A DNA stretch of 12,840 bases. Source: FW021-bin31 sp036278455 (lineage in GTDB: Bacteria; Bacteroidota; Bacteroidia; Chitinophagales; Chitinophagaceae). Positions 7,665 through 12,840 of this stretch are shown here, piece after piece. The translations under genes and the position numbers were made by a program. Position 1 is the stretch's first letter, and every line of letters begins with the position of its first letter. The stretch is from positions 1 through 12,840 of the forward strand of contig DASULB010000393.1 of the NCBI GenBank assembly GCA_036278455.1. The letters run 5' to 3'. A model generated the notes under the pieces. That model did not search any database. It was not told the origin of the DNA and saw only the letters and a program-made list of their open reading frames with translations.

Positions 7665-8192
7665 TTAAAAAGAAAACCTCAATTTTCTTTTTACGTGTTT
7701 TTTTTCGCTTTCTATCATTCCCTTATTATGTAATATCTCATAAGCTCTCTCTTTTTCTAATAGCTTAAACCACATCAGTGCAGGGAAGTTCTTATTTGAA
7801 TGTATCTCCAATCTGAATATAAGCTTATCTGTCGGTTTTCGATGTTTATTGATAACCTGACTCAACTCTGTAGGATCAACATCTATCTCCGTCGCGAACT
7901 CTTTGTTTTTCTTTTCTAAACGAGCAATATATTCCTTCAGAAAATATCCGAAGTAATAATTTTTATTAAAAGATTCTGTATTTAGGTAATCTTCTATTAA
8001 AAACTTTAGTTGCAACAAGAGGGAGATAGTTTTACTTTTCTCACTTTGCTTATCAGATATGCCCTTTCTAAAATCCCTAAATTCAGACAGTACAGCTTCC
8101 CTTTCTTTTGTGTTTTTAGTTCCGGGAAAAACTATTGATTCGGCTATTTCTTGCGGAGTATACTTTCTTTCAATTTCTTTATACGATTTCAT
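7665..8192 (-). CDS. HTH (Xre-like) protein, putative antitoxin of the GNAT pair
   Basis: A 175-aa soluble protein from the start at 8192 (MKSYKEIERKYTPQEIAES). The frame extends 11 codons further to 8225, but I recall homologues in Bacteroidota beginning with an equivalent of MKSYKEI. The N-terminal 75 residues are helical and charged, with the motif YTPQEIAESIVFPG. A helix-turn-helix region lies at about 88-118 (YIARLEKKNKEFATEIDVDP then ELSQVINKHRKP), and the tail LEIHSNKNFPALMWFKLLEK is typical of this small family, found next to acetyltransferase-like proteins. It sits downstream of the GNAT gene, 56 bp from its stop (23 bp if the longer start is used), in the toxin-first order. The likely role is binding the operator upstream of the pair and neutralising the GNAT protein. 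DNA binding and antitoxin function are inferred. Confidence 0.8.
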   Translation of the reverse strand: MKSYKEIERKYTPQEIAESIVFPGTKNTKEREAVLSEFRDFRKGISDKQSEKSKTISLLLQLKFLIEDYLNTESFNKNYYFGYFLKEYIARLEKKNKEFATEIDVDPTELSQVINKHRKPTDKLIFRLEIHSNKNFPALMWFKLLEKERAYEILHNKGMIESEKKHVKRKLRFSF

Positions 8193-8248
8193 GCTATTCA
8201 ATTTTTTGTATTCGGTTGTGAACAAAATGCTTTACAACTTCCAAAGTG

Positions 8249-8749
8249 TCAATCTAAATATTCTTTTATTAATTTCCTTGAATTTTCTTCAACCAATATC
8301 ATCAAGCCCTCGGGTCGTTTAATGGTTCTTAAGGGCATATAATGAAAACCGTATTTTGAAGGATAGTGTTTCAATAACTGGGTTTTGGGAGTTAGGAATA
8401 CAACGCCATCGTGCCCACGTTTAAATGATTCCCTACATGCAAAGGCTATAAGGCAACCTCCTATATTATCTAGTTTCTTTTCTGACCCAATATTTTCTTC
8501 ACTCACCTCCAGTAATTCAATTTCAATGGCGTTGGTCGCTTCGTCTTCATGATCCATTAAACACATCAATCCCAAAATGACATCATCATTTTTTAATCTA
8601 AGCTTGCAAACCTCTTCTCCCTGGTATTCATTCCAGTCAAACTTATTAAACCTATCCTTGCTTTTTTTAATAGCTTTGAAGTCTTTGCTGGTCATTGGTT
8701 CAATAACCGCGTCTAGTTCTTCTCCTGTTGCCACATCTTTTATAAACAT
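8249..8749 (-). CDS. GNAT-fold acetyltransferase-like protein, putative toxin
   Basis: A 166-aa protein with the outline of a small GNAT. It has a beta-strand at about 56-66 (DVILGLMCLMD) and a long strand with IEIELLEVSEENIG (75-88). A GxG-like acetyl-CoA turn and helix follow (NIGGCLIAFACRESFKRG), then a strand GVVFLTPK and the C-terminal motif HYPSKYGF (128-135), which is the usual GNAT motif B ending. Partner order and size match acetyltransferase-type toxin-antitoxin pairs, in which the toxin acetylates aminoacyl-tRNA; TacT is the best known, though it is paired with RHH rather than HTH antitoxins. No substrate can be read from the sequence, and it may be an ordinary protein acetyltransferase. 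The gene is AT-rich compared with the right-hand operon. It is first of two minus-strand genes and follows a repeat-rich promoter region. Confidence 0.78.
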   Translation of the reverse strand: MFIKDVATGEELDAVIEPMTSKDFKAIKKSKDRFNKFDWNEYQGEEVCKLRLKNDDVILGLMCLMDHEDEATNAIEIELLEVSEENIGSEKKLDNIGGCLIAFACRESFKRGHDGVVFLTPKTQLLKHYPSKYGFHYMPLRTIKRPEGLMILVEENSRKLIKEYLD

Positions 8750-8769
8750 CCATCAGAATTTAATTTTTT

Positions 8770-8827
8770 TAAAGGTACAAAATATTTACGAATATGTAAA
8801 CTATTTACAGAAATTATAAATATTTAC
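8770..8827 (-). promoter_or_regulatory. promoter/operator of the GNAT-HTH pair with 19-bp spaced repeats
   Basis: TATTTAC occurs at 8783-8789, 8802-8808 and 8821-8827, each start exactly 19 bp from the last; the second and third extend to TATTTACAGAA. A perfect palindrome TGTAAA-CTA-TTTACA lies at 8795-8809 across the middle copy. On the minus strand TACCTTTA (8770-8777) resembles the Bacteroidota -7 element TAnnTTTG, 20 bp upstream of the GNAT start, with TTTAC at about the -33 position. Repressor binding to the repeats would cover the promoter, consistent with autoregulation by the HTH partner. Confidence 0.55.
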
Positions 8828-8920
8828 AGAAGGCGAAGGGCTTTTTTTGCACCGCTTTTGTACAGCGTTTGAAGGATGAGTAAAGGTGAATATGCCGGAG
8901 CCCACGCGCTGCCCGGTGTC

Positions 8921-8943
8921 GTTGTAAGTTAATGATTTACAAC
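8921..8943. repeat. inverted repeat GTTGTAA/TTACAAC
   Basis: GTTGTAA (8921-8927) and TTACAAC (8937-8943) form perfect 7-bp arms around a 9-nt spacer, followed by another related word, TTTACAAG (8946-8953). The cluster abuts the truncated IS3 fragment. It might be a recombination or protein-binding site, or part of the breakpoint. No function can be assigned. Confidence 0.35.
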
Positions 8944-9098
8944 TGTTTACAAGTGCACCGCACTGGAGCCTTTTCGAACCATTTCGGATGAATGGCGTGT
9001 TTTTTGGCCAAAACGCTGATGGGCTCCTTTTCCTGAAGGGCTTCCAATGCTACTTGTAGCTTGAACTCCGGGCTGTACCTTTTTCTCGTTGTCTTCAT
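8937..9098 (-). pseudogene. truncated IS3-family OrfA
   Basis: From the start at 9098 the product begins MKTTRKRYSPEFKLQVALEA and continues with PISVLAKKHAIHPKW. This is the N-terminal helix-turn-helix half of an IS3-family OrfA, whose family pattern is RYSPEFKxxVALEAL...LAxxxxVHPxxxxxW. Similarity stops after about residue 40 (near 8979). The remaining 13 codons (FEKAPVRCTCKQL) are unrelated read-through into flanking DNA before a stop. The usual WKK segment, leucine zipper, frameshift site and the OrfB integrase are absent, so only the left end of the element survives. The open frame begins upstream at 9134, but the ATG at 9098 agrees with family members. Confidence 0.75.
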
Positions 9099-9146
9099 AC
9101 TGCAAAATTTAAGTTTTTTTTGCAGTTCCTCCATCTTATTTTACCG

Positions 9147-9169
9147 GTCCAAAATTGGGGAGTAGCTCA
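9147..9169 (-). mobile_element. left terminal inverted repeat of the truncated IS3 element
   Basis: On the minus strand this reads TGAGCTACTCCCCAATTTTG followed by GAC, about 50 bp before the OrfA start. It has the layout of IS3-family ends (TGaactgnnCCCnAntttTGGAC). The opposite end is missing, so the repeat cannot be checked by pairing. The region 9147 down to about 8979 is therefore a truncated IS copy. Confidence 0.5.
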
Positions 9170-9367
9170 TACGATTGCTCAAGGAAGAAGGTCGGCGTTG
9201 TTGGACACTCCAGTACGCGGAAGCTGCTCACTTCCATCTAGATATTTTAGGGGCTCCCGCTCTGTAATCTTTGTAACCTTTTTTTTTAGTGAACCTTCAA
9301 GAATGAACATTTAGTTATCTTTGGCAAGTGGTCAGAACGAGAAGCTGCCGAAGGTTTAGTTCAACAT

Positions 9368-9477
9368 CGTATTGGCAATAGGGGGGCTGAACGGCTTCGT
9401 ATCAACGGAAATGCAGAATTCGACTTTTGTTCTTCGCATCAGCGTTAGTGCTAAAGATCCCGCCCATCGCCAATACG
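9368..9477. repeat. imperfect 15-bp inverted repeat, distant arms
   Basis: CGTATTGGCAATAGG (9368-9382) and CCCATCGCCAATACG (9463-9477) pair at 13 of 15 positions, and both mismatches are G-U compatible in RNA on one strand. The 80-nt intervening segment contains GCGTTAGTGC and no gene. It is of unknown function. Confidence 0.45.
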
Positions 9478-9555
9478 CGGCTCGTTGTATGTCACCCTAA
9501 ACAGCACCCCGTTCCAATTCACAAGCTACCTTGACAGCCCACGCTGCCCAACGCT

Positions 9556-9622
9556 ATTTTTAGCACATTGCAAGGCACACAGACCTACCGCACAAAAGTC
9601 AACCTTGCAAAGAGCTAAAAAT
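9556..9622. repeat. 20-bp inverted repeat with 27-nt loop after the operon
   Basis: ATTTTTAGCACATTGCAAGG (9556-9575) and CCTTGCAAAGAGCTAAAAAT (9603-9622) match as inverted arms at 18 of 20 positions. The structure lies 79 bp past the last stop codon of the minus-strand operon, so it would form a long hairpin in the 3' untranslated RNA. It could also be a small mobile palindromic element. There is no U-run directly after the arm, so a standard terminator is not obvious. Confidence 0.6.
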
Positions 9623-9700
9623 GCCAACACACAGCCCACCCACCCCAGCAGACGGATTTCTACTCAACTTCACTCATAAACATCAACAAAATAACCACCA

Positions 9701-11008
9701 TCAGCAACCCACACTATTAGGCAGACAATAAATTGCCATTGCATTCTCCGACCATTTAACAACAGCATTAACAAGTTCATTCAGCTTTTCAGGGCTAATA
9801 CAAAGACCATGATTAAAACCGCTTTCAGCATGGAACGGATTTTTAAACATATATTTTGCCAACTCTTTTGCATCTACTCTGCCAGACAAGTTACTCACAA
9901 CTGATTTACGAGAATATGAGCCATCAAATGGTGCAGGACAGGCACGGACGACACACGGACGGATTTCAACGTTACCGGGACGAACCAATACTTCCATTCG
10001 TAAATCCCACAAGTGTCCCTTGCCGTTTATCATGGCTTCCTTTGCTTTGGCAAACTCAAAAAAACGGACAGGATACATGGTAGCTGTAGCATTAACGCCA
10101 TACTTATCAATGACAGTTTTCTCCATTGCCGACAGTTTTTGACTGACTTCGCTTTGCGACATCCACGGAGTAAAAAACTCTACGCCTGTTCCACCCGAGC
10201 CTGCATTCATTTTTGCTACAACAACCCTATTATCTTTTGCTGCCTTTTCCACAACAGTCATACACTCCGGTAACAAAAAAGCGTCATCACAATTAAGCCG
10301 CAAAATACCACTTCCGTTGCAAACAGTTTGTTGCAGGGTTTTGTCATGTATCAACGCTGTACAACTTTGTTCATGAAAAATTCCAATTATGACTTTCTCC
10401 ATTGCCACATTCAAACAATGATTTCTTACCAGTTCCGGCAACAGGTTAGGATTGGACGCAAGAGCCACAGGAACGCCTTTGTATAACATTTCTTCGGCGG
10501 TACAGGTAATTTCTTTTGCAACTTCGGATATTTCACCTGCAACAACTGTTACTTCTTCGTTGCCAATTTCCTCATCTACATTACGCAAGGCAACGTTCCT
10601 TTGTTCGGACAGATATTCGCTAAACCTTGCTGCACGGCAGAAAAATTCACCGAGATGAATAAAGCGGAACTGATGAACGAACAAAACCACACACTTTTTT
10701 CCGGGAACACCTTTTGATAGAAAAATTTCTGTAAGGTGTTTTACCCTTGCGTTATCTCCATTGACAGCCGTAGAAGATAAGGCAGCGTTGCTTCCGTTTG
10801 CTTCAATTAAACGCCAATGGTTATCCTCACACAGCGTCACGTCAAGCATGAAGAAACTATAACCGTTTGTGTTTGTTTCCATACGGAATACAATTTCTTC
10901 GTTACCCTGAAATTGCGATAAGTCCAGAATTTTCTCCGGCACTTCTTTGTCGTAACCGGCAACTCTCAATGCCAGTTGGACTGCTTTAGCTGAAAAGTCC
11001 TTTTTCAT
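9701..11008 (-). CDS. ATP-grasp-like ligase, apparently circularly permuted
   Basis: A 435-aa cytosolic protein, last gene of the operon, starting 1 bp after the HAD stop. ATP-grasp enzymes join a carboxylate to an amine or thiol through an acylphosphate. The nucleotide-binding lysine and glycine loop are visible as VVVAKMNAGSGGTGVEFF (262-279; K266), followed by HLWDLRMEVLV (332-342; D335, R337), an arginine in EIRPCVVRA and VVSNLSGR (370-377; N373). The metal-binding D...ExN motif, normally C-terminal, is instead near the N-terminus: FFMLDVTLCEDNHWRLIEAN (52-71; D56, E69, N71). No equivalent follows residue 377. This order implies circular permutation, as known for the CP_ATPgrasp families. 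The middle (105-230) is unassigned. The substrate is unknown; the neighbours suggest a ribosylated or phosphorylated compound. Assignment to the fold is by motifs only. Confidence 0.72.
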   Translation of the reverse strand: MKKDFSAKAVQLALRVAGYDKEVPEKILDLSQFQGNEEIVFRMETNTNGYSFFMLDVTLCEDNHWRLIEANGSNAALSSTAVNGDNARVKHLTEIFLSKGVPGKKCVVLFVHQFRFIHLGEFFCRAARFSEYLSEQRNVALRNVDEEIGNEEVTVVAGEISEVAKEITCTAEEMLYKGVPVALASNPNLLPELVRNHCLNVAMEKVIIGIFHEQSCTALIHDKTLQQTVCNGSGILRLNCDDAFLLPECMTVVEKAAKDNRVVVAKMNAGSGGTGVEFFTPWMSQSEVSQKLSAMEKTVIDKYGVNATATMYPVRFFEFAKAKEAMINGKGHLWDLRMEVLVRPGNVEIRPCVVRACPAPFDGSYSRKSVVSNLSGRVDAKELAKYMFKNPFHAESGFNHGLCISPEKLNELVNAVVKWSENAMAIYCLPNSVGC

Positions 11009-11009
11009 T

Positions 11010-11615
11010 TTAAATGAGATTTAAGTTTTTAAGAATTGTTTTTAGTTCCATGCAGTCGGCAGCGAAGAAGTCCGGCTCTGCATTTTGCAGGGTTTCCACT
11101 GCATCGTAGCCCCAACCAGTCGCAATTACCGGAACACCAACCTGACGGCATCTTTTAATGTCCACTTTGGAATCGGTGATGTATATGAAATCCATATCAG
11201 ACTTCAACTTTGCCAACACATCTTCTTTTTTGCCTGAATCAAAACCATGTACCGCTTCAAAGGCATCAGTATATTCTCCAAGTGCCTTTTTGATTGTGCC
11301 GGAGTAAGATGATGATGAAATAAACGGCTTGTGTTTCAGTTGTGAATACACCCGAAGCACACCCGAAAAAAGTTTTATTTCATGCCCCCGGTGTTCCATT
11401 ACAATCCGGTGTAACTCTCTAAGGGTTTCCGTTTGTTCAGGAGAAACGCCTCTCAATGTGGTTTGCTTTCCAAGCAGCCGCCTGTAATCTTCAAATGAGT
11501 TTACAGATTCGGACTTATCAAATAGCCTGACTATTTCACGGACAATATTGATGGCGGTGGGCAACGAGTTGCCCAGCACGCCATCGAAATCTGATACTAC
11601 AATTTTTGGATTCAT
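11010..11615 (-). CDS. HAD-superfamily phosphatase
   Basis: A 201-aa HAD hydrolase of the phosphoglycolate-phosphatase-like size class, expected to remove phosphate from a small metabolite in the cytosol. All four motifs are visible: motif I VSDFDGVLGNS with nucleophile D9 and D11; motif II in PFISSSSYS (97-105); motif III lysine K129 or K130 in SGKKEDV; motif IV YITDSKVDI (145-153) with D148 and D152. An alpha-helical C1 cap sits between motifs I and II (about 18-85). The tail AEPDFFAADCMELKTIL is the usual closing segment. Its ATG overlaps the stop of the upstream metallo-hydrolase by 4 bp (ATGA) and its stop is 1 bp from the next start, which indicates translational coupling. In this operon it could dephosphorylate the PRTase product. 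The substrate cannot be read from sequence. Confidence 0.88.
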   Translation of the reverse strand: MNPKIVVSDFDGVLGNSLPTAINIVREIVRLFDKSESVNSFEDYRRLLGKQTTLRGVSPEQTETLRELHRIVMEHRGHEIKLFSGVLRVYSQLKHKPFISSSSYSGTIKKALGEYTDAFEAVHGFDSGKKEDVLAKLKSDMDFIYITDSKVDIKRCRQVGVPVIATGWGYDAVETLQNAEPDFFAADCMELKTILKNLNLI

Positions 11616-12262
11616 AATAATTCAAATTTTTGTTTTACATCAAGAACCTTTACCTGAAAATCTTTTCCGGCAAACTCACGGAATTTAATTCCGCTTTCAG
11701 GGTCGGCTTGACCGTGATAGTGAATTGGCACAACCAAGCCCGGATGACGGAGCGATTTCAGAAAGCCGAGTGCTTCATTAAAGTTCAGAATTACCTTGCC
11801 GCCACAAACAGGTATCAGGGTTAGGTCATAGTTCACATCAGGAACTTTCCCCGGCACTTTCATGTCGCCACAAAACAGGATATTCTTTCCTGCAAGGCGA
11901 ATGTGAAAGCCGAGGTTGCTAATCGGTTTTGAAATTTCCCCGTGGTCAACTTCAAAAGCCGTTACTTCAATCGCACCGTAGCCAACCACATCTTTATTTA
12001 CAACCAGTTCCGCAGCTACGTTGCGGTTGGTTAGATCCTGATGTGGTTCGGTAGCGGCAAAAATCTTTTCGATTTTCATTGCCTTGATGTGGTCGAACTT
12101 GTAATGGTCGCCATGTTCATGCGACACAAATACCGCCCTTAGTTGTGGCAGGGACTTGATGTGTGCTTCGGAAAATATACCGAAATCAAAGGCGAAGGTT
12201 TGCCCAGCTTTGTTGTCTGTAAGCAGTATTGCTGACTGCTCGAATTTTTGAAGTGTTACCAT
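11612..12262 (-). CDS. metallo-beta-lactamase-fold hydrolase
   Basis: A 216-aa cytosolic enzyme of the MBL fold, in the size range of UlaG-like and other short MBL hydrolases. The dinuclear metal site is complete by eye: SHEHGDH (H48, H50, D52, H53), a histidine in EVDHGE (H107), the aspartate in LFCGDMK (D133) and the final histidines in VPIHYHG (H181/H183). Strands such as AILLTDNKAGQTFAFDFG start the fold. Such enzymes cleave phosphodiester, lactone, amide or thioester bonds; the closest short families act on phosphorylated sugars or cyclic phosphates, but the exact reaction is not evident. The gene begins 7 bp after the PRTase stop and overlaps the HAD start by 4 bp, so it is co-translated with both. 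No signal peptide. Confidence 0.87.
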   Translation of the reverse strand: MVTLQKFEQSAILLTDNKAGQTFAFDFGIFSEAHIKSLPQLRAVFVSHEHGDHYKFDHIKAMKIEKIFAATEPHQDLTNRNVAAELVVNKDVVGYGAIEVTAFEVDHGEISKPISNLGFHIRLAGKNILFCGDMKVPGKVPDVNYDLTLIPVCGGKVILNFNEALGFLKSLRHPGLVVPIHYHGQADPESGIKFREFAGKDFQVKVLDVKQKFELL

Positions 12263-12269
12263 TGTGCTT

Positions 12270-12840
12270 TTATTTAATTGTTAGAAAATCATTTTTTAGC
12301 TCTTCGGGGATAAGGTCAAGTTTGGCTGCCGCCTCAATGAGCAACTGTGTGGAGATTGCGAACGCATACGGAAATTCAAAATCATGATGCACCGCTTCCT
12401 CTCCTGCGATTAGGAGCAAGCCGACAGGAATGCCGCCATGCGACTTTACCGTGTCAATTGCTGTGAGGATTGACCCGCCTGTATTCATCCAGTCATCAAC
12501 CAACACTACTTTTTTACCTTGTATGTCACCTTCCACTTGTCGCCTCATGCCTGACTTGCGTGGCTCTTTCAAAATGTTGGCGAAAGGCATATTCAATTTG
12601 TAAGAGAGGATTGCAGCCCATTGAGTACCGGAGTTTGCAACGCCGCCGATTACATCGCATTCCGGCAAGCTGAATAAGCCTTCCGTTAAGGCATTGATGA
12701 CCATTTTTCGCAGGGAAAGATTTGTTCCGCTGCCACGGCTGTTCACCAGGAAACTTCTGCCACCGGGACGGTTACGATTAGCAAACGAATGTTGAGCTGA
12801 AAATTTGATTAGCCCAAGACGGGCTGCTGTTTGATAGAAT
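12270..12840 (-). CDS. orotate-phosphoribosyltransferase-like PRTase (5' end off window)
   Basis: At least 190 residues are present, and the frame runs through the right edge without a stop. The GTG at 12746 gives MNSRGSGTN, but it is not the real start. Coding continues upstream as TAARLGLIKFSAQHSFANRN and RPGGRSFLVNSRGSG, which matches the N-terminal part of OPRT-like proteins (LGAIxFG...SGRxSPxxxxxR). The PRPP-binding motif VVLVDDWMNTGGS is clear, preceded by the flexible loop KEPRKSGMRRQVEGDIQGKK and by DVIGGVANSGTQWAAILSYK, a typical active-site segment. Such enzymes transfer ribose-5-phosphate from PRPP onto a nitrogen of a base. It is the first visible gene of the operon and lies 7 bp from the next. 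Standard pyrimidine genes are not adjacent, so a specialised acceptor seems more likely than orotate. The true start is outside the window. Confidence 0.88.
   Translation of the reverse strand, partial: FYQTAARLGLIKFSAQHSFANRNRPGGRSFLVNSRGSGTNLSLRKMVINALTEGLFSLPECDVIGGVANSGTQWAAILSYKLNMPFANILKEPRKSGMRRQVEGDIQGKKVVLVDDWMNTGGSILTAIDTVKSHGGIPVGLLLIAGEEAVHHDFEFPYAFAISTQLLIEAAAKLDLIPEELKNDFLTIK

Larger units (their letters stand above)
9170..9700. other. non-coding stretch downstream of the PRTase operon
   Basis: No convincing gene is present. A 43-codon minus-strand frame (9310 to 9179, MFILEGSLKKKVTKITERE...) ends just before the IS3 end; I do not recognise it, and it may be a gene fragment cut by the IS. 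The rest is taken up by two long-range inverted repeats listed separately and by C-rich, G-poor sequence on the plus strand near 9620-9660. Termination of the operon probably occurs here. Confidence 0.5.

Noticed and set aside
9179..9310. 43-codon minus-strand frame MFILEGSLKKKV...
   Set aside because: No recognisable motif and too short to separate from chance; mentioned only as a possible fragment cut by the IS3 end.
9545..9626. Possible integron attC site, because GCCCAAC precedes the first arm of the 20-bp inverted repeat
   Set aside because: There is no GTTRRRY core at the other end and no cassette structure around it.
9485..9679. 64-codon plus-strand frame over the inverted repeat
   Set aside because: Low-complexity composition, overlaps the hairpin arms and resembles no protein.

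Overview
The window looks like chromosomal DNA of a Bacteroidota bacterium, probably of the Chitinophagaceae type. The reasons are a GH92 alpha-mannosidase, a GH5-like secreted glycosidase, translation starts without clear Shine-Dalgarno sequences, TAnnTTTG-like promoter elements, and fragments of IS types common in this phylum. No rRNA, complete tRNA or CRISPR array was seen.

The left part (1-7146) is a glycan-degradation neighbourhood with much decay. It holds a frameshifted transposase remnant, an orphan small lipoprotein that faintly resembles T6SS amidase-immunity proteins, a secreted GH92 enzyme, and a convergent secreted GH5-clan-like hydrolase. A long gene-poor stretch follows with a broken VOC/PhnB-like gene, then an intact DoxX-like membrane protein and a second gene-poor stretch with a possible C-terminal enzyme remnant. 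No SusC/SusD pair is visible.

Near 7150-7600 there is a junction. The C-terminal end of an IS4-type transposase is followed by a strong hairpin terminator and about 18 bp that read, on the minus strand, as the 3' end of a tRNA (leucine-like). This is the arrangement left at the far end of an element integrated into a tRNA gene, so DNA to the right (about 7494 to beyond the window) may be an integrated island. The island side starts with a GNAT-fold putative toxin followed by a HTH antitoxin-like gene on the minus strand. Their shared promoter region carries three TATTTAC repeats at exactly 19-bp spacing plus a perfect palindrome. A truncated IS3 left end and a 530-bp non-coding stretch with two long inverted repeats follow.

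The right end (9701-12840) is the most interesting part: a tightly packed minus-strand operon transcribed from beyond the right edge. Its order is an orotate-phosphoribosyltransferase-like PRTase (5' end off the window), a metallo-beta-lactamase-fold hydrolase, a HAD phosphatase and an ATP-grasp ligase-like protein whose motifs suggest circular permutation. The combination suggests synthesis or processing of a nucleotide-like small molecule: ribosylation from PRPP, hydrolysis, dephosphorylation, ATP-dependent ligation. It recalls the biosynthetic modules described for Ter-linked stress systems, but no Ter genes are visible here. Function remains inference.
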